Shown: in pieces, positions 8,403 through 17,972 of the stretch | How positions within the stretch are numbered: the first letter of the stretch is position 1 | Layout of the letters: each line of letters starts with the position of its first letter | DNA from: an uncultured Desulfuromonas sp. | Lineage (GTDB): Bacteria > Desulfobacterota > Desulfuromonadia > Desulfuromonadales > Desulfuromonadaceae | Assembly (NCBI RefSeq): GCF_963678835.1 | Contig: NZ_OY787469.1 | Location: 1,240,001-1,304,000 of the forward strand | DNA: 64,000 nucleotides | Direction: 5' to 3' | Program-made: the position numbers and the translations under genes | Notes under the pieces: model-generated | Told to the model about the DNA's origin: nothing | The model's database searches: none | Seen by the model: the letters and a program-made list of their open reading frames with translations, nothing else

Positions 8403-10316
8403 ATGTCCGACCTCAGTCTATTGCGTGACCGTGAGCCGTTCAGTCATCTACCCGATGAATTGTTTGAACAGCTTCGAGCTTCCGCCAGTATAAAAAAATT
8501 CCCGCAACACTTCCATGTTTTCAACCAGAACGATCCGTTTAACGGCAATTTGTACGTGATTAAAGACGGTCTGGTCGAGATTACCGTGCTGACCCCCGGT
8601 GGCGAAGAGATCGTTGTTGATTACCGCCACCCCGGTAGCACCTTCGGTTGTACGCCGTTGTTTACCGGCGATCCGTACACCGGTGGTGCGCGCACCGTTA
8701 AAAGCACGGAGTGCTTCCTGCTGCCACAGCCGCTGGTGGTGGATGTGGCCGACAAGGTTCCCCGCTTTAAAGCGTATTTCAACCACATGGTCGTTGATCG
8801 TGTGCGTCATCTCTACGCCGACATTGTTGCCGAGCATAGCCAGAAGGCGCTGACACAGATGGAATCCTATCCATTTAAAAAGCGTCTGTCCGAGATCATG
8901 AGTGTGCCGGTGTTGCACTGTCGTGCTGAAGCCTCGGCGCGTGAGATTGCCGAACTCATGAGCCAACATCAGGTGCGCTCCGTGGTGGTGACAGACGATG
9001 GTGGCAGTATGGTCGGCATGGTCACCTGCCGCGACGTGATCGGCAAAGTTCTGGCGATTAAAGGAGCCGATGCCGAGACCATCACGGCCCGTGAATTGAT
9101 GGCCGAAGATCCCGTCTCTATGTCGCCGCAGACCTACATGTACGAAGCAATGGCCTACATGTCCGGCCATAAGCTCAAGCACCTGCCGATTGTTGACGGT
9201 GGCGAACTGGTCGGCATGGTGTCGATGAGTGATCTACTGCGGTATCGCAGCCAAAAAGCCATGATCATGATCGGCAGTGTCGAAGAAACCGACACCATCG
9301 ATGGTCTAGCCGCCATCCATCGCAGTCTGGTGCGGGTGGCGTCGTCGTTGTTGTCCGAGACGCGCAGCGCGCCCGAAGTGATGGAGATTCTGTCCTATAT
9401 TCATCATGCCCTGATCAAGCGCACCTTTGAGTTGTGCTGGCAACAGATGATCGATGAAGGCCATACGCCGCCCAATGTCCGTTACTGCTTTTTGATTATG
9501 GGCAGTGGTGGTCGTCGTGAAATGTTGCTTGGCCCGGATCAGGATAACGGCTTTATCTTTGAGAATTTTCCCGACTGGCAGCAGAAAGAGGTCGATGATT
9601 TCTTCATCCCGCTGGCCGATAAGCTGGTGCATGCCTTGGATGACGTGGGCTATCCACTGTGTGAAGGCGATGTTATGGCCAGCAACGAGGCCTGGCGCGG
9701 TCGTCTTATCGACTGGCGCGCGCGCATCGACGACTGGGCCGCCAACCCCGAGCCGCACAAGGTGCGCTACTCGTCAATCTTCTTCGACTTTACGCCGTTG
9801 GTTGGTGATGCCGGGCTGGCGCATTCGCTGCAGAGTATCGTTTTTCGGTCGGTGCGCGAATATCCCGGCTTCCTCTACCATGTCATGCAGTTGAACCTGA
9901 CCCACAAGGTGCCCACCGGCCTGTGGGGGCGTTTTACTGTCGAAAAGAGTGGCGACAACAAAGGCAAGCTGTCTCTGAAAAAGGGCGGTCTGGTGTATAT
10001 CGTCGATTGCTTGCGCATGTTTGCGTTAGAGCATGAAGTTCGTGCGCTGACCACCTTGGACCGGTTGCGTCACTTGACCGAAGAACACGTGTTTGCCGAG
10101 GAGACGGCCGAACATATCCGGGTGGCGTTTGAGGCGTTGTCGTTCCTGCGTTTGCGTAATGAGATCAGCTTGTTGCAAAACGGTGAACCGGCCAGTAATT
10201 ATATTGATCCCAATGCTTTGAGCAAAACGGAGCAGGACTTGTTGCGGAGTTCGTTTGATGCGGTGAGTAAGTTGCAGAGTGCGACGCGGAGTCATTTTGG
10301 TAAGGGGTTGTCTTAG
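8403..10316 (+). CDS. cNMP-binding/CBS/DUF294 nucleotidyltransferase-like signalling protein
   Basis: The 637-aa cytoplasmic protein has an N-terminal cyclic-nucleotide-binding barrel (residues ~15-135, GNLYVIKDGLVEITV...GG), a pair of CBS domains (~160-285, with VRSVVVTDDGGSMVGMVTCRD and LPIVDGGELVGMVSMSDLL), then the DUF294 nucleotidyltransferase-like domain (~300-465, motif GSGGRREMLLGPDQDN, which keeps the G-S...D-x-D pattern) and its C-terminal substrate-binding partner (~480-625). CBS pairs usually sense adenine nucleotides. Genes of this family are often linked to acetate uptake/ACS and a DnaQ-like exonuclease, relatives of which lie at 1-3.6 kb. GGAGG precedes ATG 8403. The modified target is unknown. 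Confidence 0.9.
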   Translation: MSDLSLLRDREPFSHLPDELFEQLRASASIKKFPQHFHVFNQNDPFNGNLYVIKDGLVEITVLTPGGEEIVVDYRHPGSTFGCTPLFTGDPYTGGARTVKSTECFLLPQPLVVDVADKVPRFKAYFNHMVVDRVRHLYADIVAEHSQKALTQMESYPFKKRLSEIMSVPVLHCRAEASAREIAELMSQHQVRSVVVTDDGGSMVGMVTCRDVIGKVLAIKGADAETITARELMAEDPVSMSPQTYMYEAMAYMSGHKLKHLPIVDGGELVGMVSMSDLLRYRSQKAMIMIGSVEETDTIDGLAAIHRSLVRVASSLLSETRSAPEVMEILSYIHHALIKRTFELCWQQMIDEGHTPPNVRYCFLIMGSGGRREMLLGPDQDNGFIFENFPDWQQKEVDDFFIPLADKLVHALDDVGYPLCEGDVMASNEAWRGRLIDWRARIDDWAANPEPHKVRYSSIFFDFTPLVGDAGLAHSLQSIVFRSVREYPGFLYHVMQLNLTHKVPTGLWGRFTVEKSGDNKGKLSLKKGGLVYIVDCLRMFALEHEVRALTTLDRLRHLTEEHVFAEETAEHIRVAFEALSFLRLRNEISLLQNGEPASNYIDPNALSKTEQDLLRSSFDAVSKLQSATRSHFGKGLS

Positions 10317-10423
10317 TCAGCCTCAGGCCTGTCGGACGTGAAGTCCGAAGTTTTATCCCTTCTCTGTGGTTCGGTGTCTGGAACGAATTGCAGAATTCTG
10401 CACCATCCTTGTGCCGACATGGT

Positions 10424-10645
10424 ACCCACGTGACGCGGGCTTCCGCGCCCGCACGTCGGCTCCCTTTTGCGTCGACAAAAGGGAGGCAAAATCGACTCTC
10501 GTCATTGCACCCTTCGGGTTCCCTCCCTCCATTTTCTTACACCGCGATGTCGGCAAAACTCGCTGGCGCTCAAACAGGTTGCCGACAACCATCGCGCTGA
10601 CGTTCATTGCGTTCGGTGCTGCTGAACGGGAGGGCATGGCTGCTA
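10424..10645. repeat. Intergenic repeat, second copy of the 6095-6500 family
   Basis: GACGCGGGCTTCCGCGCCC, CCCTTTTGCGTCGACAAAAG and GACGTTCATTGCGTTCGG occur in the same order as in 6095-6500, with the intervening part shorter. The gap 10317-10896 holds this repeat and the inverted-repeat element next to it, and no convincing gene. Confidence 0.65.
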
Positions 10646-10728
10646 AACGCGAAGAGTGGTATTATTTACAAGTTATACGTTTGTGTCCTAGATTGTGTTG
10701 AAACGCCTGCTGTTTGTTGAAAGGTTCC

Positions 10729-10894
10729 AGGAGCCTGTTGGGCTTTCTGGGTCGTTATGAGAGATCAGCTGATCGAGCCCAGATGTTCGATCATTTGAGA
10801 GCGAATAGCCGTAGCTATTTGTCGAAGAAGGATCGGAGATATGGGCCGAACAGATGGTTTCGTAATAGAGTCCAAGAAAGACCAGCAGGTTCCT
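10729..10894. repeat. MITE-like inverted-repeat element, ~166 bp
   Basis: The left end AGGAGCCTGTTGGGCTTTCT and the reverse complement of the right end (AGGAACCTGCTGGTCTTTCT) match at 16 of 20 positions, and the similarity goes on with gaps for about 60 bases on each side. No protein of known type is encoded. The element ends 2 bases before the start codon of the next gene, so it supplies that gene's entire upstream region. Confidence 0.55.
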
Positions 10895-10896
10895 AA

Positions 10897-11586
10897 ATGC
10901 TCTCATCGCTAAAGAAACCCTGGCGAAAAGCCAACGAGCTTCGCGCCCGCGATGTGGCCGACTGCGACACGTTCTTCTTTTACGGTAGCCTGATGGAGCG
11001 GTTCAGTAACTTTAACCGCTATATCAAAAAGCGCGTCAGTACCATCCGTATCGGCTACTGCCGTGGTTATCTCTACAATTTGCCCCTTGGCTTTCCCGGC
11101 CTTATCGTGCCGGAAGATCCCTGTTCCACCCTGGTGGGCGGCGAGCTGATGACCTTTGACGATCCGCTCAAGGTGATCAAAGTGCTCGACCGGCTCGAAG
11201 ATTATCTCCCCACCCGCGAACATCGCAGCATCTACCTGCGCCGCAAGATGTCTCTGATCTGCGAAGACCCGGCCCAACCCGGCCAGCTCAGCAAAGTCGA
11301 TGCCTGGGTGTACACCTATCCCGAATCCCACCTGAGTAACCAGCACCACCGCGAGGTGCGAATCCAATGCGGTCAATGGAAAGCCTTCAACGGCCCGGCC
11401 CGCCCCGAATCCGAACTCGATCAGATGTATCAACGCCTCAGCTATTGCGATGTGAATCAGCAGGTGATGGTTGATCCGTTGCTGCGTGAGGAAGCGTTGT
11501 TGCAGGAGGTGTTGACCCACCATCCGTGTCATGAGTTTTGTGAAAATCGTGCGCAGTGTGGGTGGAGTGAGCGGGAGTGGCCTTGA
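10897..11586 (+). CDS. Gamma-glutamylcyclotransferase-like (AIG2/GGCT fold) protein
   Basis: The 229-aa protein contains the GGCT-like substrate-loop signature FFFYGSLM (about residues 27-34), then GYCRGYLYNLPLGFPGLIV and a VLDRLEDY segment, as in AIG2-like proteins. That family breaks gamma-glutamyl-amines or gamma-glutamyl dipeptides to give 5-oxoproline. After residue ~150 it has an unusual extension ending with HHPCHEFCENRAQCGW, three Cys that might bind metal. Start ATG 10897 has only a weak ribosome site (CAGGT), and the sequence before it belongs to the inverted-repeat element at 10729-10894. The exact reaction is inferred from the fold. Confidence 0.75.
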   Translation: MLSSLKKPWRKANELRARDVADCDTFFFYGSLMERFSNFNRYIKKRVSTIRIGYCRGYLYNLPLGFPGLIVPEDPCSTLVGGELMTFDDPLKVIKVLDRLEDYLPTREHRSIYLRRKMSLICEDPAQPGQLSKVDAWVYTYPESHLSNQHHREVRIQCGQWKAFNGPARPESELDQMYQRLSYCDVNQQVMVDPLLREEALLQEVLTHHPCHEFCENRAQCGWSEREWP

Positions 11587-11680
11587 TGTTTGCAGTGGAG
11601 GCAAGGAAAAATCTTAACTATGAACTTATTCGAGCTGCCGAGATAAAATTCTGGTTTTTTAAGGGAAGTTTAAGCTTGAA

Positions 11681-11852
11681 TTGCTGCCAAACGAAATGGA
11701 GATGAAATTGCTAGAAATAAATTTCTCTAAACTCATAGAAAGAATAATAAAAGTTCAAAATCTACATAAAGTATCTTCTGAGAAGGAGTCTTTTGCTTCA
11801 CGTAACTGGGAGTTCATTTTTTCTGAATTTGATGGTTGGTTAGCTTTATATT
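11681..11852 (+). pseudogene. 5' part of a gene interrupted by an IS4-family element
   Basis: The frame is open from 11663 and most likely starts at TTG 11681 (GGGAAG upstream) or ATG 11696/11702. It reads about 57 residues (FSKLIERIIKVQNLHKVSS... SEFDGWLALY) up to the IS border. Joining base 11852 to base 13420, i.e. removing the IS and one copy of the 9-bp duplication, gives an uninterrupted reading frame into the large 13461-15002 frame. The base composition is AT-rich compared with the neighbours. With the IS in place the N-part ends at a stop 11 bases inside the element. Confidence 0.7.
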
Positions 11853-13410
11853 CTGAAGTTTAGAGTTTCGTGATCTTTGAAAATTTGTCGAAGTTGAAAA
11901 AAAGGCGTTGACACCACGGCCACTGTGTGTGGCCGCGCCTTCAAAGCCGATTGTCATATTGGAAAGCTTTGAAGGCGCGGCCTCTAGAAGAAAGTTCCCC
12001 CTTTCTTCCGGAGGCCGCTATGGATACCAAGGGATACGGCAATATCCCCCAGTCCCTGTACGACGCTATCACATTTCTGGCCCAGGCGCTGCCCAAACGT
12101 TCGGTTCCGACTTTTCTGGAACTGCTGTTCGGCGCGATGCTGACCCAGAATGGTTTTGTCACCGAAGCCTGGTTGGCGATCAGACCTAAGCGTCATTGGA
12201 CCAGTTATTTCAAATGGTTGCAGAAGGGCCGCTGGTCCTGGGTTGCGCTTGGATTACAAACGGCTCGACTCGCTTTGCAACGAACAGAATGTTCGCGCTG
12301 CTATGTCGCCATAGACGATACGGTGGTTTTGCGCTGTTCGCGCAAGGCTCCCGAATCACGCATCCACCATCAGCATGGTTGCAAGGTCAACCGACCCGTT
12401 TATGTCCGGGGACAGAACTGGGTGACCATGGCTCTGGTGTTGCCACAGGGGTGGCGTTCTCTGGCCTTGCCGATTCTTTCCCGTTTATCCAGAAGCACAG
12501 GCAACAGCGGCAAACTGGTCGCGGCCAAGACTTTGCTCCGGGTGACTCGGCCTCTGTTCCATGGACGCCTTGTGACGCTGCTGGTCGATTCCTGGTACAT
12601 GCGCAAGTCGCTGCTGCTTCCGGCCCAGACTCTGGGTTACCAGGTCATCGGCCAGGTGCGCAAGGACACAGCGCTCTATCGACCGCCGCCATGCCACAAC
12701 GGCAAACGCGGGCGGCCCCGTAAATATGGCGATAAGCTGACAGCTGAGCGTGTCGCTGAATTGCCCATGATCAGCCAGAACCTTTTTCTCTACGGGCAAT
12801 GGCAGACGGTTCATTATCGCAGTTGCGTTGCCCGAGCCCGCTTCCTTGACGGACAACAGGTTCGCGCGGTCTGGTCTCAGATTGAAAACAAAGATGGAAC
12901 CTTGCGTCAGCCCCGGCTCATCTTGAGCACCGATCTAAGCTTGTCAGCCGCACGCATCCTGCTGGCGTATAACCGCAGGTGGTCCATCGAGGACCTGTTC
13001 AATCAGCTTAAGAACCATTGGGGCTGGAAGCAGACCTGGCAGCAAACACGTCAGGTGCTGCATCGCTGGACACAGATTCTTTCAACCGGCTATGCGCTGC
13101 CACAGTTGTTGGCTCAACAGAACAGTGAACAGGTGAAAGACCTCGCCTCTCTCTGCCCTTGGAGAGACAAACAGCCGATCACGGCCGGGCGTGTGCGCCA
13201 AGGGTTGCAAAGGATTTTTGGTCATGTCGATATCCGCAGCCACTGGAACCCGAAGTCGGGAAAATTCAGCCCTCAAAACCGGGGCAAAAAACCGGATCGG
13301 CCACCTGATCCACACAAAACAGCTTAACTTCGACAATTTTCAGTTATTAATGAACGCTTCCCAGCGCCGAATCAGGCTGGCTTGGGGAGGGGTGTAATTC
13401 TAAACTTCAG
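11853..13410 (+). mobile_element. IS4-family insertion sequence, complete, 1558 bp
   Basis: The ends are the inverted repeat CTGAAGTTTAGAGTT (left, 11853-11867) and AATTCTAAACTTCAG (right, 13396-13410), matching at 14 of 15 positions and starting with CTG as in IS10 and IS50. A second inverted pair (TTGTCGAAGTT) lies 30-80 bases inside. The element is flanked by an exact 9-bp direct repeat, CTTTATATT (11844-11852 and 13411-13419), as expected for IS4-family target duplication. It carries one transposase gene. The perfect duplication and the intact transposase point to a recent insertion. Confidence 0.85.
12020..13327 (+). CDS. IS4-family transposase
   Basis: The 435-aa DDE transposase cuts and joins the IS ends. 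The first catalytic Asp is in YVAIDDTVVL, the second in LLVDSWYM, and the Glu in YNRRWSIEDLFNQLK, which fits the IS4 signature Y-(2)-R-(3)-E-(6)-K exactly. A basic loop (HNGKRGRPRKYG) lies between the second Asp and the Glu. I chose ATG 12020, preceded by GGAGG, rather than the upstream ATG at 11927. The C-terminus is proline- and lysine-rich. No frameshift or early stop is seen. Confidence 0.9.
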   Translation: MDTKGYGNIPQSLYDAITFLAQALPKRSVPTFLELLFGAMLTQNGFVTEAWLAIRPKRHWTSYFKWLQKGRWSWVALGLQTARLALQRTECSRCYVAIDDTVVLRCSRKAPESRIHHQHGCKVNRPVYVRGQNWVTMALVLPQGWRSLALPILSRLSRSTGNSGKLVAAKTLLRVTRPLFHGRLVTLLVDSWYMRKSLLLPAQTLGYQVIGQVRKDTALYRPPPCHNGKRGRPRKYGDKLTAERVAELPMISQNLFLYGQWQTVHYRSCVARARFLDGQQVRAVWSQIENKDGTLRQPRLILSTDLSLSAARILLAYNRRWSIEDLFNQLKNHWGWKQTWQQTRQVLHRWTQILSTGYALPQLLAQQNSEQVKDLASLCPWRDKQPITAGRVRQGLQRIFGHVDIRSHWNPKSGKFSPQNRGKKPDRPPDPHKTA

Positions 13411-13419
13411 CTTTATATT

Positions 13420-15002
13420 GTTCTACACGGAAAATACTTGGTGGATATTGGGTTTATCCGATGCTTCTCCCTAGAAAAAAAGTAGATGATTTAAAGAAGA
13501 AACTGCCAGATTTTAGTATCGATGGGCTGTCGGCAGCGTATAGTCATGTAACGTGTGGCGTCAATCACTGGCTAGAGCCATCTTGGGGGGATTTTAAGGA
13601 TTTTGAAATTTCAGAAATACCCTTGTTTTTTAATCGTCAATATTATGGACGGCCAAAAGGGAGGGAAAGCTATTATGAATTTAATCAAATTGTTACGCAT
13701 TCTCTAGATTTGCACTGGGACGAAAATCATAATTCTTATTGTAAAATAGATGAGCAAGGAGACAAAGTTGAAATCATAAAGATAATAAAGCACGATGATG
13801 TCAATTTAATATTAATCAGAAAGAAATCTCTCGAGAAACTGCTGTACCTAGGGGACTGGGTATTAGTCCGCTACATTTCATTTAATCGTTTCAGTACCGA
13901 ATGGCCTAACTACCAATCATTTACAACAGAGACTTATGAGTCGGATGAATATGAAGCAAAATTTGAAATTAGGAATTGCAATAACGAGTACATAGAATTC
14001 CGGGGAGCTGAAATTTTTTACCCTCAGACCCCCAAAGAGCATCTTCTTTCTTCGAGAATTAGAGACGATGAAGAAGGTTTTGAGAAAAAATATGCCGATT
14101 TTATTGTGCAAGATTGGAAAAATGACAAAATTTTAAAAAATTACTCTATCAATCCAAAAAATTTTGCTAACTATTTCATTGAAAGTAATCTGCCTTTTGA
14201 AACCAGTCCAATTTTTTTTAAAGCAGAGGTTTTAGACAAATATAAAAATAATCCGGATAAATATGAATTGGAAGAATGTTTCATTTCATGCAGAGGCGGA
14301 TGGTGTTTGCAATCATATGATATAAACCAATACAATCAAGTCCATACATATGCCGTTTATCTTTCTCGTTTGCCATATAAAGAACAACTTCATTGGCTAC
14401 AGTATAACGAGGAACCAAAAGGCACTATTTCAAAGCGAGCTTTTCAAACAGATTTTGAAGGTAAATTTCCAAATGAAATTTCACTGCTTCAACAATTAAA
14501 ATATTCACTTGAAAAGCTTGGTAATGCAAAAATAGGAAATGATCAATCATGTATTTGGGCGCCAAAAGGTGGGAGCTGGGAAGCTGCTACCAAAGGACTA
14601 CATTATGTTAATTCTGAAAATCCAAATCAATGGCATGATTTTATTATTGCTTTAGCTAATACCACGAATGAGGGCCTCCTGAAGGGGCCATTAAGAAAAA
14701 TTGCAGCTGCATTTGGCTATGAAAATAACGATCTTGGTACTCTGGGACTTTTGAAATTTATTTTAAAAGCATCAAATAACGAGGATAAAATCCAAAAAAT
14801 TCATGGGGTGTTAAACGACCTGCAATTAAAAAGAGGGAAAGGGAAGGCCCATGGAACTTGGGAAACTCCAGAGGGTTCACTTATAGAAGATTGCACCAAG
14901 AGGCTACAAGATGTCATATGCTCAATAATTGAACTTGGAAAAGTGCTTGAGACATTAACCTTTCCTTCCGATAAAGACAGAAACCTTAGCGAAGGAGAGT
15001 AG
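13420..15002 (+). pseudogene. 3' part of the gene interrupted by the IS4 element (unknown function)
   Basis: From 13420 the frame reads CSTRKILGGYWVYP and then MLLPRKKVDDLKKKLPDFS, so the coding sequence begins upstream of the apparent ATG at 13461 and joins the 11681 fragment. The remaining ~527 residues show no signal peptide or membrane helix and no motif I know; they include WSPRGG-like turns (CIWAPKGGSWEAAT) and a C-terminal helical part with GKGKAHGTWETPEG. The gene is AT-rich, as expected for an acquired accessory gene. A shorter product could still be made from ATG 13461, though no good ribosome site is visible there. Function unknown. Confidence 0.65.
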
Positions 15003-15036
15003 GGGACGAAAAAATCAAAGGGTGGAGGGAATTCCG

Positions 15037-15231
15037 GGGATAGTATAGAATGGCACTAGTTTAAGAGAATTCCCAACAAAGTTAAGGACTTCTGTGCATC
15101 GAACAGTCCGAGAGGTTTTCCGGCACAAACTGTTATAATTTCAGACTATTGGGGCTGTTCTCATTTGCACCTATGGGCAGTTCTGTTTTTACGCAAATCT
15201 TGCTTAAACTAGTGCCGTTCGGGACAGTATA
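15037..15231. repeat. MITE/REP-like element, copy 1 (~195 bp)
   Basis: It begins GGGGATAGTATAGAATGGCA and ends with the inverted form TTAAACTAGTGCCGTTCGGGACAGTATA. The inner sequence (GTTAAGGACTTCTG, ATCGAACAGTCCGAGAGG, TGTTATAATTTCAG, GGGGCTGTTCTCATTTGCAC) is nearly identical to 17428-17619. There is no coding capacity, so a transposase must act in trans. The gap 15003-16282 contains this and the following repeats and no intact gene. Confidence 0.8.
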
Positions 15232-15532
15232 CTTATCTTTGACAGCCGATCTTCACTTTTTATCCTTTCCTTATAACCAGAATTGCATATATTTTTTGGA
15301 AATGGAGGTGGTGTTTTTGACCAAACTTTTGACTTAGCCCCAACCAAATATGCTCGCTCAACGCTAAATTTGGCTTGGGGCCGCCCGGTGCTCATGACAC
15401 CGGAAGATGTATAAAAGTTGAGACTTACCACTGGAGAGGTAAAGCATAAATGCTAACAGTTACTCCTGTCTTGAGAGCCTCACCGGGCATTGTTATTTGC
15501 TAGACATCCCCAATATTCCCGGTGGAATTCCC

Positions 15533-15635
15533 GGGGACAGTATAGAATGGCACTAGTTTAAGTGAGAACCAAAGGGGTCAAGTCTGCCTTTGGCTTATGT
15601 CCGCCTTTGCAGCTTTTGTCTGTGGCAAATAATTG
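15533..15635. repeat. Cluster of three repeat motifs (REP-A end, GGGGTCAAGTCTGC, TGTCCGC)
   Basis: Three unrelated repeat motifs lie side by side: GGGGACAGTATAGAATGGCA (15533-15562), AAAGGGGTCAAGTCTGC (about 15570, the same motif that borders the RAYT genes at 61.3 kb) and TGTCCGCCTTTG...TTTTGTCTGTGGC (15598-15635). The last also occurs at 15714, 19526, 22933 and 24271. A further GGGGTCAAAT copy is at about 15690. Confidence 0.7.
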
Positions 15636-15710
15636 TAGGGAATGGTCGCAGTTTTTTCAAAACCACGCCTTACACAAGTAAGTAAAAAAAGGGGTCAAAT
15701 CTTCGGTTGA

Positions 15711-15950
15711 CTTATGTCCGCCTTTGTCCGCTTTTGTCTGTGGCTAATAATCGAAGGGCGACAGGTGGCTATATTTTTTTTAAACCACGCCTTACACAAC
15801 AACTCTATTCCCTCAACAATCTCCTCTTCTTTCAACCCGCTAAATCCCAACTGAATCAAGCTGTCCGTAGTCTTTTCCGGCAGCAACCAATATTGCCGGG
15901 TCGGATAAACTTTGACCCGAGATCGAGATGCCGCAGCTTTTTTGTCCGTA
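15711..15950 (-). pseudogene. Duplicated 3' end of the MocR-type regulator gene
   Basis: On the minus strand this reads VKVYPTRQYWLLPEKTTDSL and LGFSGLKEEEIVEGIELLCKAW, almost the same as the last ~45 residues of the intact MocR regulator (19586-21016). The similarity continues past the stop into the 3' flank (AACCACGCCTTACACAAC, TTTTGTCTGTGGCTAATAAT). There is no upstream part of the gene. It is a fragment copied together with the downstream repeat. Confidence 0.8.
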
Positions 15951-16173
15951 ATTCCGGGGACATCCATGATAAGTAAAGTCAAGGGGAAAACGGAGATTTC
16001 CCTTTAGCTTCGGATATCCTCCAAGCCTGGTTTGTTGCAGCCTCACGAATTCGTTTCGATCTTTTTGATCTTGTTCTTGTGGTCCGCCTGTCAGGCGACC
16101 AGACATCCATGTGCCGTCTCAGGGAAACGATGCTCCCGTCTCGGAAGATTGAGTTTGGGCCAACCCGCCAGCC

Positions 16174-17443
16174 TTGAAACAGTATATAATGGCGCACAGC
16201 CAAGCTTGCGCAGTCCCCGGAAAGGCAAGGCCTGGCGGGAGATCGTGTGAATTCATGGTAATCTATCTATTCGCCTTCCCTTTCATGCAACCTTGGCACT
16301 GACCTCCTGTTTAAATGGAGTGCCACGTCTCTCAACCGCCAGCATATATTCAACGAGTTTACGTGCTACAGCCAGGGTCGCCCGGTTGCGATTTCCTTTT
16401 TTAAGTTCTTTATCGTGGATCAGCGCAAGCTGGGGGTTCCAATGTGGAGCCAGCTTTGCCGCTTCAATCAGCTTTGTTTGCAGGTGTTTGTTGCGTTTTT
16501 TTGAAATTGGTCCTCGTCTTTCTTTACCTGCGGATTCTTTTTGAGCGCTGCAAAGTCCACAGTAACTGATGGCCTGCCGAGCATTTTTGAAACGTTGCGG
16601 TTCACCGATCTCCAAAACCCAGGTCAGGGCCATGACCTCACCTACACCAGGAATACTCATCAAACGTTCAACACGCTCCTGAATAAGGGGCTCTTCGCGT
16701 AGCGATTTAGTCAGTTTCTTCTGAACCGCTGTAAACAGTTCCAAATTACCGCGACTCAAAACCAACAGTTCCTTGACCGAGTCAGGAACATCCTCTACCT
16801 TGCTCGAGCAACTCGGAAAAATATTTCTTTCCATGCAAGCGTCGTTTGCTGTATGGAGCACCGACCTCCATCAACAAACCGGACATTTTGTTCTTCATTT
16901 GCGTTGCGGCGCTCACGACCAAATTTCTGTAACGCAGCATACGCCGCAATTCTCGTAACTCCGGCGGCATCATGTAACATTGCGGCAGAAGATTGACACG
17001 TAGCAAATCCGCGAGCGTTTCCGCATCGGCGCGATCGTTTTTCTTTTTGGCCGCCGTGATTGCCTTGAGCATTTGCGGATGCGCTACTTTCAACTCAAGA
17101 GCATGCGGCTTGAGAAAGTCGTAGATCCAACCGGTGAAGATCGTTGCTTCCAGCGCGCCTATCCACGGAGCTGGCAACTCCTGCAGCCATTGCCTCAATG
17201 ATTCGCGTTGCGCCTTGATCGTCCCTTCTCTTACGAGCTTCCCGCTCTCGGTTTTAATGCAGTAAGCGATGCTTTTTTTGTGGACGTCCAAACCGATGTA
17301 ATAAATACTTTCCATGGAAGCCTCCTTGTTGGGTCTGACTTGGGGCGATTTGTTCGACCCCACACGTTCATCATTATGAACTGTACGCCATTTGGAGGCT
17401 TCCGCTTTTTTCACTTATGCATTCAAACAGTATAGAATGGCAC
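16174..17443 (-). mobile_element. IS110-family element, decayed
   Basis: The transposase pseudogene is bracketed by imperfect direct repeats TTGAAACAGTATATAATGGC (16174-16193) and TTCAAACAGTATAGAATGGC (17422-17441). The right one is also the left tip of the MITE-like element at 17428, so the IS appears inserted at or next to the end of that repeat. IS110 elements lack terminal inverted repeats and often target the ends of repeats, which fits. The exact borders are uncertain. Confidence 0.6.
16283..17315 (-). pseudogene. IS110-family transposase with a +1 frameshift
   Basis: The N-terminal RuvC-like DEDD domain starts at ATG 17315 with AAGGAGG upstream: YYIGLDVHKKSIAYCI, GALEATIFTGW, then KKNDRADAETLADLL. 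The C-terminal transposase_20 domain (LMSIPGVGEVMALTWVLEIG, ISYCGLCSAQKESAGK) is in another frame. The switch lies at about 16788-16800, where the coding strand reads GAGCAAGGTAGAGGATG; removing one A gives E-Q-V-E-D-V-P-D-S-V-K-E-L-L and restores the frame. All domain motifs are present apart from this one-base change. It is likely inactive unless the frameshift is bypassed or a sequencing error. Confidence 0.85.
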
Positions 17444-17619
17444 TAGCTTAAGAGATTTCTCAACAAACTTAAGGACTTCTGTTCATCGAACAGTCCGAGA
17501 GGTTTTCCTGCATAAACTGTTATAATTTCAGGTTATTGGGGCTGTTCTCATTTGCACCTATGGACAGTTCTGTTTTTACGCAAATCTTGCTTAAACTAGT
17601 GCCATTCTATACTGTCCCC
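17428..17619. repeat. MITE/REP-like element, copy 2 (~192 bp)
   Basis: Near-identical to 15037-15231. It starts CAGTATAGAATGGCACTAGC and ends CTTAAACTAGTGCCATTCTA followed by TACTGTCCCC, with the same inner sequence. The extreme left GGGGA is missing because the IS110 element abuts it. Confidence 0.8.
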
Positions 17620-17907
17620 GTAATTCCTGAGTGACATTGAAACTGGTCGCAGAGTCGTTGATCCTCGGAGATATTTTGCCTTTTGTAACTCGTTGCAATC
17701 GGCTGAGTTAAAGTCTTGATTATTAATTGAAATTTAAGTAACTTGGGTTTTGTCGAGGCCGAGCGTGAGATCCCTTCATGGTATTTTCTATTTTTCTTCA
17801 TAATTTCGCGATAGATGGAAAATATTGGGATAGGAAACATGGGAAATGGCTTTCCTCATTTGTGGTTAAATATCTCAATAAGTGGAAAATAGTCCATCCT
17901 ATAGACT

Positions 17908-17937
17908 GTGATAGATAGAAAATTTTTTACCTATCAC
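17908..17937. promoter_or_regulatory. Inverted repeat GTGATAG...CTATCAC upstream of a membrane-protein gene
   Basis: GTGATAG (17908-17914) and CTATCAC (17931-17937) are separated by an A/T-rich 16-base spacer, 36 bases before ATG 17973. It could be an operator or an mRNA hairpin. The rest of 17620-17972 shows nothing else I can name. Confidence 0.35.
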
Positions 17938-17972
17938 ACTATTATATAATAAATACCTTCCTATATAATTTT

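Noticed and set aside
15979-16203. Minus-strand frame of 74 codons next to the IS110 element
   Set aside because: Arg-rich with no motif, located between repeats; no ribosome site was seen.
17607-17840. Minus-strand frame of 77 codons
   Set aside because: Overlaps the end of the MITE-like element and has no recognisable feature.
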